The notes: generated by a model not told the origin, from the letters alone. DNA of 64,000 nucleotides from Clavelina lepadiformis (GCF_947623445.1 NC_135245.1:7385501-7449500), one strand, 5' to 3'; shown: positions 35,202-47,984, counted from the stretch's first letter. Made by a program: numbers and translations.

Positions 35202-38200
35202 TTAATCAATTTGATTGTTCAGCAACTGCGAAACTTGTGTAACAATTTCATTGCACGTAACATCAGGTATTGCTACACTTTTAATCCTTAGCAGCAGTTC
35301 TTCTTCAGAAATTGTATCAAATTGTTCTTCTGGAACAAGTGCGTGACCAGAAAGTTCAAAGGCTCCAGTATTAACTTCGCCGGTTTTTCTTGTAAAACTC
35401 AATTTCCTTGGCCACAAAAAAACACGTAATACCAAACATTGTTCCTTTTCTGAAGATTCTGAGGAAAAGATCAATCAATTTACTCAACTTCTACTAAAAC
35501 ACTCTTTAGCACTATCAAAGCATTAATAAAAATGTTTTACTTTCTGCTTGATATATTATGAAGTTATAAGACCTACTTACCATAATGACCCAAGTTCACA
35601 GGTGGAGCACGAACTATGCTCATATTATGAGCAATATTTTCTTTTACAAAATAAGATACAATAACAGCTACGTCATCTGCCACTGGGCCTATTTCTTCAA
35701 CAAAAGCAACCTTAAAAAACCACAAAAATCGTTACTATGGATGAGCTGTCCAACAGATTAGTAAGATCTCTTGGTTATTCAATAGCACCATTCTAATGAC
35801 CGTTTCATGTTAAACTGGTAAAGATAGTGATATCGCAGTTAATTTGAAAAATATAAAAGCTTGAAAAGAATAAAAATAACTTTAATGCCAAGTCAATTAA
35901 GTAGGTAAATACTTGAAACAAAAATGATGGAAGTGGGGTTGCCTCACAAAGATAGCATCTTTCAGATAATTGCTTGCTAGCAGTTAAAGGTTGCTGTATC
36001 AGAAGACGAGAATCTGATAGACCTTAAAATAATGGTGAATTATAAACATATTTCTATTGTGCAACTAATGGTTTGTTATAAGTTATATTAATTGTGACTA
36101 TTTCATTTCACATCCAAATGGCTTTTCTACCGGTATTTATTACTACAGCAAATTCAATTTTGTAATCTAAGTTTCCTCAAATTTGTTACAACAATTTAAC
36201 ACTCCCACATATTTACCATCAGCAAACTCATCACCATCAATATTAAGATAACAAAAATGTAGATGCAAATGGTTTACAGAAGCTTGTCCACACATGCTGT
36301 TGAAACCTATTATAAAATTAGAATTCTGACTCAAGCAATGGACGTGAATCGCAAGCTTCACTGCATAACCATTAAGAATTTGAGGCCTGAAAAGCAATAT
36401 ATATTAACAAAGTACTGAACTACCACCCTACCTGTACCATATACAGAAAAGCAAGGTTTAGTAATGATACTACCCAATTTGAAATCATAATTTCTAACAA
36501 GAGATAAAAAATAAATCAAAGGAGACCTGCATTGTGAAAGATCTGGTACCAAAAGTGTATGACCAACAGCAAATGGGCTGACATTAATAACAGCAAAATC
36601 ATCACTTTGGTAGTTGCTCAAATATTCTGATGAAGAATGACTGTTTACTGAACCTTGTGCAACCTGATATAAAACTTAGGTTTTATTGAAAAGTACAAGT
36701 TAACCTGCAAATTATAAAGTTTATTGAAGTACCGATAAATAATTGAACAATTTCGCTACCTGGCTAATATGCTGGGAATGGATATCTACAATCGCAGTCT
36801 AAGAACTTGTTGCAAGTTACTGTACATCATATTGGTCAAAAACATATGATGACCAAATGTTTTTTTTGTAGAGGCAGCTAGGGCCTGAAACGATCTATCG
36901 CAATACATGAGTGAAGTGGAAAACCTGAATTCTTTTACAAAAATTACTAAAAATGCATTTTCCGCTGTGCTTTTTGTGTTTTAACATTTTAAATATTTAT
37001 TTTACTGTAACGTTTTGCTCTTTTTAGTCTTATATATTTTGTAAGTAGCTTGTAGTTTCTGAGAAGGGCTCGATTTTTTTTAACGGGTATAGGACGCTAT
37101 ACACATGTTTATTATATTATTATTATTATTGTTATTAAAGGATGGAGAAATTAGAAAAACGTTGACAGCAACAATTAGCAGTGATGGCAAGAACTGTTGG
37201 AGAAAATTTAGTGATTTGCCAAAGACATTTGTTTAGAGAACGTTGGGATAAAAGTTAGAAGGAAGGTCATGCAAAGGATGCTTGAGAAATGTGATGATTG
37301 TGATGTGCTTTGGAGCTGAATGATGGGTGATGAAGAAGATGGACAACGGACAAATGCAGACAGCAAAAATAAATATGATTCTTATGATATGTGGCAACAC
37401 ACTTCTAGACAAAGAACCAAATGCAAAAGTGATAACAGAAGTGGAAGATATAGTAAACATCTGGAAGGACACCGGCCAAGATGGTTGGGCCATAATGAAA
37501 GAGTGGACACAGCGAAGTTGACAAAAAGGTTGTGGGATGAAGCACTTCCAGGAAGTATTAAGCGAAGACAATCAAAGAAGAATTTAGAAGAAGTAGTGGA
37601 AGACGATACAGGAAAGAGAGGCCTCAAACATTCAAGACTGAAGATGCACAAACGAGGGAAAATTGGAAAGTTGCTGCAAAAAACAGTCAACCTTGGTTAG
37701 CCGAGACAAAGGCATTGCTTCCAGGCAAAAAAGTATGATGATACTATGAAGATATACGCAGATATGATACTTTTGAAGATATACGCAGCAGGAATTTTAA
37801 TGAATAACTTAGCCATGACATATGCAGATTCACAAGAATTTACCTTAAATAAGATTTCTTCCGGAGAAAGCCTTGTAAAATTAAACTTGTCTTTATTAAA
37901 TGGCATGCTGACACTGGAAAATGTTTCAGGTGTACGTCTGTTTTGTACTCTTTGTGAATTTGATTGGATGATGAAATTCAGTTTTCCTGGCAATCGCTTA
38001 CATTTTATCTGGATTAACAACAAGCAATGATAAAAAAAGAAAAAAAAACTCAATTTATGTGCTGCAATATTACAGGCAGAACAAATAAAAACAAAAATTT
38101 GAAGTAACATTGTATATACAAATTACAAAATAATAATACAAAACAAAGACCTTCAACTTATATCTACAAATTCCGTTGCTATGAGCATTGTTCCACTTTT

Positions 38201-38336
38201 CCAATAGCACTTCATTGAATGTAGACATGTAAGCTTTTTTATTTGAGATTTGAACTAAAACTTGCGACGATTTCCTTGTGGTACTCTGTACTGTGGAAGC
38301 TATGCTGCCATTATCGTAGATCACAACTGAGTCCAT
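35202..38336 (-). CDS. GDPGP1: GDPGP1, GDP-D-glucose phosphorylase, seven exons, 381 aa
   Basis: Exons 38336-38151, 38008-37844, 36663-36527, 36386-36217, 36013-35913, 35710-35581 and 35458-35202 join in consistent phases. The enzyme phosphorolyses GDP-glucose to GDP and glucose-1-phosphate, a clean-up role protecting glycosylation; it belongs to the HIT/GalT superfamily. Visible blocks: RYKL then LPGKLNF, FNFTRLSPEEILFK, AVINVSPFAVGHTLLVPD, GFNSMCGQASVNHLHLH (the catalytic histidine motif) and RVFLWPRKLSF. Length is nearly the human 385 aa. A splice-acceptor-like ACACTTAG lies 34 nt before the chosen ATG, so a non-coding leader is possible. Intron 2 holds an antisense LINE fragment. Confidence 0.93.
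37190..37700 (+). mobile_element. LINE ORF2 C-terminal fragment
   Basis: In two plus-strand frames the sequence gives a CFGAE-WVMKKMD...MQTAKI...ICGNTL block and then RPRWLGHNERVDTAKLTKRL, followed by EALPGSIKRRQSKKNLEEVV. This is the familiar post-reverse-transcriptase tail of RTE-like LINEs (YGxExW..., MLRWMCG, RWxGHVxRM). It is frameshifted once near 37450-37500 and lacks the RT and endonuclease, so it is a dead 5'-truncated copy. It sits in GDPGP1 intron 2, opposite to the gene. Confidence 0.7.
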
Positions 38337-38429
38337 TTTCACAAAAGAACTTTCTAAATCATCAGACTAAGTGTAACGCAACAAAGAAAAAGAATTATTA
38401 GAAGGCATGGCAAAATAGGTAAAAACTAA

Positions 38430-38870
38430 GGTCTTTATGGAAGTGGTAGGCTCCTAAGAAGGCATTTGAAAACCTAGTTAGACCAATATACTATGGCTGT
38501 TGTTTATTAGCCTGGGATTCCTAGGCTGAGAACTACCCAAGCAATTGGTGCTTTAACAGCCCCGGTCGCATAAAGAATGTTGTTAAAAATTGGCATGAAA
38601 GTAAGTAAAAGATACAATTTTAGGCCAAAAATCCTATTGTTGAATTTGAGCCTCTGTTACAAAAGCTAAAGACATGTGCTTTTGATGGAAATTTTTAAAG
38701 TGTAAGCCTAGAAAATTCTCAACAATATGCAAAATTTCAGAGAGTGGGATTCTCCAGGTGATTGTTTGTTTAGTAGTTTCAAAGTAACTATATAATAAAA
38801 CTAACAAAGATTTCATGCCATTTTTAGATGTTTGCTGGTTCCTTAAAAGAGATTACAACTTCTTTTTGCT
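38430..38870 (+). repeat. Interspersed repeat C, copy 3
   Basis: About 440 bp, collinear with copy 2: GTTAGACCAATATACTATGG, TAGCCTGGGATTCC, CCCGGTCGCAT, ATGCAAAATTTCAGAGAGTG, ATAATAAAACTAACAAAGAT. It lies just upstream of GDPGP1. Class unknown. Confidence 0.6.
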
Positions 38871-41105
38871 AACACTGCTGGGTAACAACTCTGGGTATAC
38901 ACTATACACCATCCAGGAAAATTATTTGAAGACAAAAGCTTCAACAAAAATATTTTGTTAAAACATTTTGTATATAGTTTTAGTTAAACACCACAAATTT
39001 ACTAATGGGTTTTTAAAGTGAATGTACACATATACTATTTCTTTCCAAAAACTTAGATGCTAAAAACTGTGCAGTAATGGTAATGGTCATGAACCATAAC
39101 TGGGAAGTTGGTATATTAAACTTTCGCTTAAAGCAAAGGCCGCAATTTACGAAACTATGGACTCCAACTCCTTTAAGACAAACATCTTATCAGGCCACCT
39201 TGTATATTTTTCAATCAAAGAATAGATATTAACTTTGGATTGTTGTCAATCAGCATCATACAAAAGTTGAGATTTCCTAGAATTGGTATGCACTACACTT
39301 TATTTTGCCAACTTTGAGTCCAGTGATCTAAAACATGCTCTCAACTCGACAATTTAAAATAAAACAACAATGTTATTTAGCATGATAGGAATATTTGGCA
39401 AGGTCTCGAGAGCTAAAACAAAAATTGTGGTTGACTCCACTCATCTCATGACAAAAAGGAAAATGTACATCAATTTTGCTGTCAAACTTGTGTATGAAAA
39501 CAAACACAACTTATACATTTAAATTGTGTCACGATGGAAAAAGTTAAGTTACTTGACTTAGGCTACAGATTTGAAACAATTATACACAATATCATTATTT
39601 CCTTTAGATGTTGTTTTTTTGTAACATCAAATATGGTAGCTTACTTTGTTATAGGCCAGTCTGTATTTCATGGCAGGATTCGGCAGCGAGCTATAGGTAC
39701 CTCGCAGCGCGGTCTAACTGTGGTTATGGTCTTAAAACTGAATTTATGCAAGTACAAGAATCATTTCGCCTTTTAGCGCCACCACCAATTGTAGTCGAAA
39801 ACTGTTAAATGGCAACGTGGCAAAAATGTAAAAATAACAATTCTAGTCTAGCCTATTAGCTCATTGAATCGCTTAATTCCATGATATGAAAGTGGTAAAG
39901 CGGAATCGATACAGGGAAATTCCCAAACGTAAAAGCTGCTATCAATAATATTACCAATTAGGAATAATACTTCTAGATGGGTTGAGGATAATACAATTTA
40001 TTGGAAAGTAACAAATAAAACAAGTTTTGTGAAAAAAACGTGTATGGGATGATTGGTAACATTTATTTTTGCAGCTGAAATTATCTAAAATTTATTTTAT
40101 CATAAAAAATTTTACGAATGAAATAACCTTCAGAATTTGGAACTTGGAAAAATTTGTTAGACTGTTAACATTTGTTCCAACGTCATTGTAGGTGTAAACT
40201 GCATGCAAAGCTATGACTTATACATTTCTTTCCAAAAAAGAAAATTTTAAAACGACAAATCAAACATTGATACTTTATGTAAAAGTATTATAGAGAAACA
40301 CTATCGATTTCCATCGCTACGACATGGTTGAGTAATTTTTCGAGGCCTATTCGTTGCTATCGGGTAAGCTCGCTTCTATTGTTGATCATTTCTCGCGCGA
40401 GGTGTCAAATTTCAGTTTTGCTTTTGTTAAATGGATGATTGTTTAAGAATAAACAGTTATTTAAAGGATAAGAAAACAAAGCGCAAGGTCGCAATGACTC
40501 TATTGACTTCTTATGTACAGCCAACACAATATTTTCAGTTGATAGGGTAGGGTCGCTTGTGTAAAAATTTAAATTCCAGCTCCGATTTCAAGCATTAAAA
40601 ATATCAATGTAAGCAAGGACTTTTCGGTAATCATGTCACCATTGGAAATATGGTGTACCACAATCTCTTAAGCATGCCAGGTGAAAGAAGTTTAGGTTGA
40701 CACAACAACGCTTAAATTGTTAGCAAGGGCGATTAAAGAATAGCTTCAGTTTGACGCGGCACATCTGGAGGCAGAGCGTGGGCTTATAGCAAAGCAAGTA
40801 GTTTTAAAATATGCTGTGTTTAGAAATTTATCAAAGGATTGGATAAGTTTGAAGTATATTTTAAAATGTTAGACTAAGTTAATTTTGCGGTATTTGTTTT
40901 ACGGTATCGCTAAGCGTTTAAGAAAGAAATATTGAGATTTTTTCAGTTGAGTCAGCTTATTGTGAACGAGTAAGAAATTTTTATGTTTCCGTTTCTCTTG
41001 TCTTATAAGCTTAATTCTCTTTGTTATCGCAGTTGAAACATCATTATGTGTTTGTAGTTCCTTTCCTGTTAGTATTTAAGTTACAGTGATTGAGATTTGA
41101 GAAGA
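38871..41105. other. Spacer and 5' region of the coiled-coil gene
   Basis: No gene. Short ORFs at 39534-39808 show no family. GGCAGGATTCGGCAGCGAGC near 39672 is GC-richer than its surroundings but unexplained. An acceptor-like TTAGTATTTAAG lies about 25 nt before the ATG at 41106. Confidence 0.4.
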
Positions 41106-42938
41106 ATGCCTTCGCACTTGGGCTATGGCATGCACGTTCCTTATTTGGATCGTGGTCCGAAAGCCTTAACTGAGTATCATACTGTCACCAACTTGCCCTT
41201 TGAGATTAAAAAGAAAATAAGCAGTCGATATGAACTCATGAATAGGCCTTCCAGTGCTAACTTACCATTTCTGGCTAAATCAAAGGAACCACATAGTCCG
41301 CGAGCGTCTGTAGCAGGATATATGTCCGATGATGTCGGTGATGAAGACTTCAAGCAAAGCGGAATCGAGTATGCGAAATTTCTGAAGGAAAACGAACGAA
41401 CATTAGGTCCAGCAGGATTTCTTGATTCAAGAAAGTACACACATACCTATAACGCACGTTCCATGTTTTTATCATCAAAGTCTCCCAAACGACTGAAAAC
41501 TGAGAAGGAACCAACTTCGGTAGTTGCACTTACAAACCGCATCGCAGCAGATCAGAAGGAATTTGGGAAAAAGATGAAAGTCATTGAAGACCACATGTGG
41601 CAGCATAAGCAGGAAGAGAGAGAGCTTAAAAGAGTCGAAGGCGACGTTTTGAAGAAAAAGAGAACGGTGCAACGAACAACCCGCGAATTTGAGAACATTA
41701 TGAGCAAAAAAATGCTGGAAGAGGAAAAATGGCTAAACGAATCCACCCAGAAAACTGAAAAAGTTCGAGCTGAATCTGTTCATGCCAAAGAAGACCGCAC
41801 CAAGCAAAGAATTACCAAGGCCCATTCAGACCTCCAGCAATATAAAGACAAAATGCGAAAAAACGTGCTGGTGACGACCATGGCAGAGAGACAATATCGT
41901 CGCACATTTACAGAATTAGAACTACGAAAGGACCAGATTCGAAAAATGACAGAGGAATTTGAAAATAAGTTAAAGCGCAAGGAAAACGAAACGCACAACC
42001 TTGCAAAAGAATTAGCAAACCTGTCTATACAAATGAACATGGATTCCATGAAGGGCCGGATTGCAGACGTTGAATTTAAAAGGCAGGAACGTGTACAGGC
42101 ACAAAAATACATTGATGAAAATAAAAGGCATCAAGCAGAACTTGACAAAAAGCTCAGCAAGACAGACGGGATCAACCGTGCATCTGAAAATCGTCGGCGA
42201 CAAGCTAGCGCCACACTTGCCAGCCACAAAGCAACCTTATCTGAGCGAAGCAGGGAAGGTGATCGTCGTGTTACTGACAACAGAAACTTGGTGGAGAGTA
42301 ACATTGCTGCCCAGAAAAAACTTCAAGAAGCTGCTGAGATGGCTGACCTGGACAAACAAAGAAAGAAATACGAACGCAATGTACAAGCTCATATTGTTAG
42401 AAAAAAAATGGCTATTCGCAAAGCTCAAACGGCCCGACAGAAAACGGCGGAAGAAAGACAGGTTAACTGGGAAAAGGCGTTTGATCATAGTCATCGAGAG
42501 TTCGTCCGAAGGAGAAACGACGATCTTCTTCGCACTTTTAACCGCATAGTACAACGCGATAACGAAATGGATCAGCGTCTCTATCAGGAATGCAGAAAAC
42601 ATGATTACAGCAGAAAGAGCGTGGAGCAAACCGTCAAAAAACTTGAGGACCAACTTGTCAAGACCAAAGCAAGAAATACAGAAAAGATTCGAGATGTTGT
42701 CGCAGTGGTTGATACACGCGAAAAGGACCTAGAAAAGAAGGTGATAGTGGCTAAAGCAAATCTTATTCACGGGCTCAATAAGCGAAGTAATGCAGAATGG
42801 ATGCTTCGAAAATACCGGGGAGCCGCAAAGGAAACCGATTTGATTTACAAAGAAATTGTAAACGAAAACAAACGTATAAAGAAGATAGATGCAAGAACCG
42901 ACACTTATCTAGAGCAACAAGCTGTGCCTGTTTTGTAA
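41106..42938 (+). CDS. Intronless coiled-coil protein, 610 aa, unrecognised
   Basis: A single open frame from ATG 41106 (MPSHLGYGMHVPYLDRGPKA) to TAA. Residues 1-135 are non-coiled and Pro/Ser-bearing (RPSSANLPFLAKSKEPHSPR). From about 140 to 600 the chain is almost continuous charged coiled coil, very rich in K, R, E and Q (EFENKLKRKENETHNLAKEL, QRKKYERNVQAHIVRKKMAI). It has no membrane or signal segment and no enzymatic motif. The architecture suggests a cytoskeletal, ciliary or sperm-flagellar rod protein; no orthologue is recognised. It is intronless at 1.8 kb, unlike the spliced genes on either side, so a retrocopy origin or an operon-like/testis gene should be considered. Confidence 0.88.
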   Translation: MPSHLGYGMHVPYLDRGPKALTEYHTVTNLPFEIKKKISSRYELMNRPSSANLPFLAKSKEPHSPRASVAGYMSDDVGDEDFKQSGIEYAKFLKENERTLGPAGFLDSRKYTHTYNARSMFLSSKSPKRLKTEKEPTSVVALTNRIAADQKEFGKKMKVIEDHMWQHKQEERELKRVEGDVLKKKRTVQRTTREFENIMSKKMLEEEKWLNESTQKTEKVRAESVHAKEDRTKQRITKAHSDLQQYKDKMRKNVLVTTMAERQYRRTFTELELRKDQIRKMTEEFENKLKRKENETHNLAKELANLSIQMNMDSMKGRIADVEFKRQERVQAQKYIDENKRHQAELDKKLSKTDGINRASENRRRQASATLASHKATLSERSREGDRRVTDNRNLVESNIAAQKKLQEAAEMADLDKQRKKYERNVQAHIVRKKMAIRKAQTARQKTAEERQVNWEKAFDHSHREFVRRRNDDLLRTFNRIVQRDNEMDQRLYQECRKHDYSRKSVEQTVKKLEDQLVKTKARNTEKIRDVVAVVDTREKDLEKKVIVAKANLIHGLNKRSNAEWMLRKYRGAAKETDLIYKEIVNENKRIKKIDARTDTYLEQQAVPVL

Positions 42939-45900
42939 CATTGATCAAAAAATGTACAAAATGCTTATATCTGTAATGCACGAGCTTTGTTATAATTACA
43001 TTTTATTTATAGGTTTAGTAAATAACCTAATAACCAACTATTTGAAAAGGCTAAAACATGAAATGCGATTTTTCTTTGTCCTCTGTATTGTTGCTCATGC
43101 TTTATCTAAAAAGTGATACTAACAAAAAAAATTGGAGAAAAATGTCAAATTATAGTCAGTTTTAAAGGAATGATCCTGTTTGCAAAAATAAGTACTTTAG
43201 AAAATCCAAACAAAAACCTTGTCGACATGCATTCTACAAAATACAGTACCAATCGTTTACGTCTCCTTGAAGGGCATAACTTTGAGATTTCATTTTTTGT
43301 ATGTAAATATAGCTGTATGCACTATAATTGTACATATTTATGTTTTCTAAAATGTTTTGTATAAGCTTGGAATAGAATCACGGAGTTATCCTTAGGCATT
43401 TTTTGTGGTTGGGTATGTTGTTGCAGGTTGGTATTTCACGTTTATTGTCCATGCAACCGCGTCGCTGAATTTGTCGTTTTAACTTGCGTCCTATGATCGT
43501 TTTCTGCTTTTGTCAACTTTTTTTGCTCTTCTGTAAGTGATTGGCATCTTTATTAGAGTTTTGTTGAAATATTTTCTTTGCCCTACTCTGTGCTCTTATC
43601 CGTCTATGAGTTTGTTTGTTTAAGTACGCTTTGCTTGACTTCTTTTTATACCTTATTGCAACAAAAGAAATTGGAAATGGACCAACTTTCCAATCAAATA
43701 ATCCTAAAGGACCTTGTTTGATCAGACTTCTTTCACAGCCAGTACGATGTTTTGTTAAGTGCATACCACTTCAAGGAATACGCTTATTGAATATATGATC
43801 TTTTCATTCATGCCTGAAGTCGCTTGAAATTGAAAAATTCTTTTTGTTTATCATGACTTGGAAAGTAACATTGTGACTATCATAACTTAATTGATTTTAT
43901 GTTTGAAGTTTTTCAAGTTAGCAAACTTATTTTATGTTGGCATGACTACAATGCTCGTAACTTTGTGTAAATATTATTACTATGCCAACAAATGTTATAC
44001 ACCAGCACTAGCATAACTGCTCTTATATCTATTGCACTTACTATACGCTACGAAAAATGTTATTTCATTTCAACTCAGCTATAATACATGTTTGTTTTTA
44101 TCAACCTTCCATGTCGAAATTGCAGAGGCAAGAGATGAATTACCACAGTTGTATAAAAGTATTTCACGAAAATATTTTCGTGCAAGTTGAAATGTAAATA
44201 ACTGTTATTTACTATAGTCGTTATTAATCGGCCTGAATTTGTGAGAAACGTTTTCCCAAACTTAAGTGCTTATCGCAGCTTTATCGAAGTCGTGTGTGAT
44301 CTACTTTTGCACGAGACGCAAAGGCGATATTTCTCGTGGGCTTCTTGCTCTCTGATATCACTTTAACAGTTTAGCAGAGACACTTCCATTTTTTTCTTAG
44401 TCGATTTATGGTCGTAGCAATAGCTACCAAAAGACGGTGATTACGTTACATCAAAAATCATTGTCAGCTATCTACATTGCCAGAAAACGGCATTGCAGGC
44501 CAAGAGCCGAGTGCAGATATCGCAAGTATTTCAATTGCGTTTATACAGTGAATGCATACAGATATAAAGCTAGTTATCGATGTTTTGTGCGCATAAAATA
44601 TACCAAAAAAGTAGGTTGCGTTATAACGTAATTTGTACCAAACGTTCATAACAGCAGCTCAGTTAAGTAATTATAGTCAATTACGTGCATCATTGTAAGA
44701 AAGTAAAGAATATTACATTGTTATACGTCGTCATCTACAATTCTAGAAGATTCGTATAATATTCTACCTAATGGTCTATTAATAATTAATAATTTGTGTC
44801 GAATGCGTGTGTGTGCAACGACTGGTTGAGCAAAAATTAATAAAAAAAACACAAGTTGTGTGAACAAGAGTGATCTCGTGGCTACTATAGACGAAAAATG
44901 GTCACAAATGCACAGATTTTGCACATTTCATTTTGGGAAAAGACAAGCGATGCGGTGAAAAATTACGATATTTTAAAATAACTCGGTAAATTTTAAAAAT
45001 TACAAAAAAATTTACAAAATAGCAGTTTTAATGCTGTTAACTATAGAATTGCCGGTACAAAATTCATTATCCTTTGTTAATTAACTAATTTATAGATAAA
45101 CCGCTACGTGCACGACGTGTTATAATTACACGCGAATATTGCGAATATTAGGATTGATTATAATTCAAGTACGCTAGGCCTAACTTTCAGTGTGCTGTAG
45201 GAATACCTGTATCGGAATAGAGTATACCGTTAACCTACTAGCCCCGCCTAGAAAATAAGGTTTAAATTGCTGAAACTGAAAACTTACATGCAGGTTAATT
45301 ATTTGGTCAAAACTATAAATTGTATGGCATCATCCAACTAATCTGAAATAATTGCTTTTCTATAAGGCCTAAGTTTTCATTATTTTTCTCAGCTTGCCAC
45401 CAACAACACCAGCAGCAGGCAACTTTCAAAGCCAATCTAATACAGACATACAAACCAAGCCTAGCTAAAATTGAGAAAGTCGGGAAGTTGAGAAAGAAAA
45501 ATTCGGGCGCCGTCCCCTCTGGAAAAATGTGCCAAGCATTGTTTTCAAGTGACGATTCAGCAGTTCGGCTTGCTTTAACAGATTTTCTGTGTACGTCCAA
45601 GCTACGCCAGTGGAACAACTTTAGTACTAGAGTTGATACGGCACCAAGCACGCAAATAAAATTTTACAAAAATGAAGCCACAAAAACTATTCTAGGTAAA
45701 TCGGAAAACAATAATATTTTCTAAAGTTCTCCACTTTCTACTTGTCCCGAGCAATGAAAATTTTTCATATTAGTCTACAGGCCTACGTCTAAAAGCAGTT
45801 AAGAATTCAATTAAAAAAGCTACTCTCCTTTAAATTCGGAAATTCCTCAATGAAACATGTAACGCTTTAATAAATTAAATGAGTGTTTCGTCAGAACAAA

Positions 45901-46963
45901 ATTAACTTCCGAGCCAGCCGTTCCACTTCTTTGGCACCCACAAGGAGCTGGGCGAATCTCATCAACTACTGCACATTCTTGTTCCCACGCTAATCAAGAT
46001 TTTTCTTCGGATTCCGTCATTAAATTTTTGACCACCTTTTTTGCTGATGCATACATATCCTATCGCATACGGCCGACGAAACAAGACAACTGCTTGTAAA
46101 AGCTTTTTACTCACTTATTTACACTTTCGATTCCATCGACTGAATGCATAATTTCATATTGATGTATGGTTTTAACATTTGTGAAGCTTTGATGAAACCT
46201 ACGTTGCTCTTTGCAGTTTCAAACAGTAAGTTTAATGAATTATTTTTGTCGTGTCTTTGATTCTTCCTAGAAAATCTATACTTTTTCATTCACAGCACTG
46301 TGATTTAATAAAGATTATGTTGTCATAACAATCCCTTTTTTAATGTTTGAAACTTTTTTCTTTGATTTGACTCAAATCGAATTGCTGGAATTTTGTCGAA
46401 TCGGTGTAGCGTGGCTTCACAAGTGTAATTAGATTTGTTAGTCGGGCATTAATAGAGTTTTTTTTTTATCTAAATGGGTTGTGGTTATAATTTCCTTTTT
46501 TCTAATTCATATTATTTAGTAGAATGTTTTTTTATCGTGATTTCTCGGACGCCGGCAAGACGAGAGTATTACTTTTTTTAGTCGAACACCATTTTTCTGA
46601 TCGATCGTTGGTTCTGCTATCTGCTGTATACGTCATAAAATCTTTAGATCTTCACGTCATAATTTTAATAAGAAATCGCATGAAATTGAAATTGTACCGC
46701 GAGTTTGTAGCCAATATTTGTAGACGTTACCGAAATTATAGTCATTTAGTGCATCGCTTAATCCGCTTAGTCTTTGCAGGCTGCTTTTGAATAATTTTTG
46801 CTTATTTTGCCGTCCATAAAATTTTAGTTGTCACTGTCAGAATTGTTTCTAACAGTGAATGAATAAATTAAAATGTTTTATTTTTGCATAAATATTTTCC
46901 AGAATATTTCTGCTCTTCCTTATGACCTAACCTAATTACTGGCCTGGGTGAGCTAGACTACAA
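42939..46963. other. 4-kb spacer with one candidate exon
   Basis: No complete gene. The candidate exon at 45393-45695 is listed separately. The ORFs at 43113-43364, 43513-43764 and 46524-46790 show no recognisable domain. Confidence 0.4.
45393..45695 (+). CDS. Candidate internal exon, unrecognised
   Basis: The acceptor ATTTTTCTCAG is followed by an open frame of 303 nt ending at CTAG|GTAAAT, phase 1 at both ends. The peptide has a Gln-rich start, then LIQTYKPSLAKIEKVGKLRK and MCQALFSSDDSAVRLALTDF. Composition is protein-like. Upstream and downstream partner exons were not established; a frame at 45900-46080 (WHPQGAGRISSTTAHSCSH) might belong but did not join in phase. It could be an isolated fragment of a pseudogene. 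Confidence 0.3.
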
Positions 46964-47902
46964 TAGAGTTGCCATACGTCAGGATTTTCCCTGACATGTC
47001 ATGCAGGGAATTTAGTGTTCAAATCTGCGTCAGGGAGAAATGCTAAAGTGTGCTTAAAAGTCTGGAATTTTTTTAAATTGTCTTTTAGTCCAAGTTTTTC
47101 TAGGTTGCCACCTTTTTTCCAACTTTTTCTAGGTCGCAAACATTCTCAGCTCGTCAAAACTGTCTGCAACTTGTTTATGACGTAAGTTGTTTACTACCTT
47201 TTAAGGTGAACAGCATTATGGTTTGGCTTATTCTAGTTGTTGAAGTCGTTTATGGAATGTTGCATCAGTGACGAAGAATTTACTGCACTGCCAGCTCATA
47301 AGAAATTGTGCAGGTATTTTCAAAAGTCAAAAAACGCTGAATGTCACACACACTAAGGGCTGCCCAGTTTTTCTTTGCTGTGGAGCCATACAACGTAAAT
47401 GTTGAGCGAGTGTTTTCACTGATGCAGAGTCAGTGGACAAAAGAAAGAAATAAGACGACCATTGAAACAATGAAAGGAATTTTAATATTTCAGTACAACT
47501 TCAAAAGCATGTCTTGTGGGGAATTTTATGTGATTTTGAAGTCCAACAAAAGCTTGTTGAAAAAAATCAGAATCAAAAATCAAATCAGATCAGAAAAGAA
47601 CGATTGGTATGAGGGAGAGTAGAGTATTGTTTATAAACTGCTAAACGTTCTTTACTTGTAATTACCTTGGAGCGTATTTTGTAAAAATTCTTTGCTAATT
47701 TTTGTTTTCATAAATGTTACTGTTTAAAAGAAAACTTGCATTCGTGTATTGCAGTGCAACATTTTTTTGCTGTTCTTGTATTGTTTCGTGTTTATCACAA
47801 AAAAGCAATGGCGGCTATGTACTTTGGTAATATTCTAAAGTTAGCCAATGCAACTGAGGTAAATTTGTCAGGGATTGCGCATTATCAAATATGGTAACCC
47901 TA
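46964..47902 (+). mobile_element. hAT transposon remnant
   Basis: The ends are inverted: the left TAGAGTTGCCATACGTCAGG faces the right, whose reverse complement reads TAGGGTTACCATATTTGATA; both run into a CCCTGACA block. The interior frame 47341-47622 encodes the hAT dimerisation domain (YNVNVERVFSLMQSQWTKER, then TIETMKGILIFQYNF, MSCGEFY). The catalytic core is absent, so the copy is internally deleted and dead. No clear 8-bp TSD. Confidence 0.7.
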
Positions 47903-47984
47903 AGGCTAGCGCCAATCAGCCAAAGTTGGTGAGCTGTAACTTCGCTTTTACATTCACCAGTACAAATACACTAAGGATAAACCA

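Noticed and set aside
41177-42653. Several minus- and plus-strand ORFs overlapping the coiled-coil gene
   Set aside because: Shadow frames of one 610-codon ORF with uniform coiled-coil composition.
46524-46790. 88-codon plus-strand ORF
   Set aside because: No domain and a hydrophobic random-like composition; not near any splice-linked exon.
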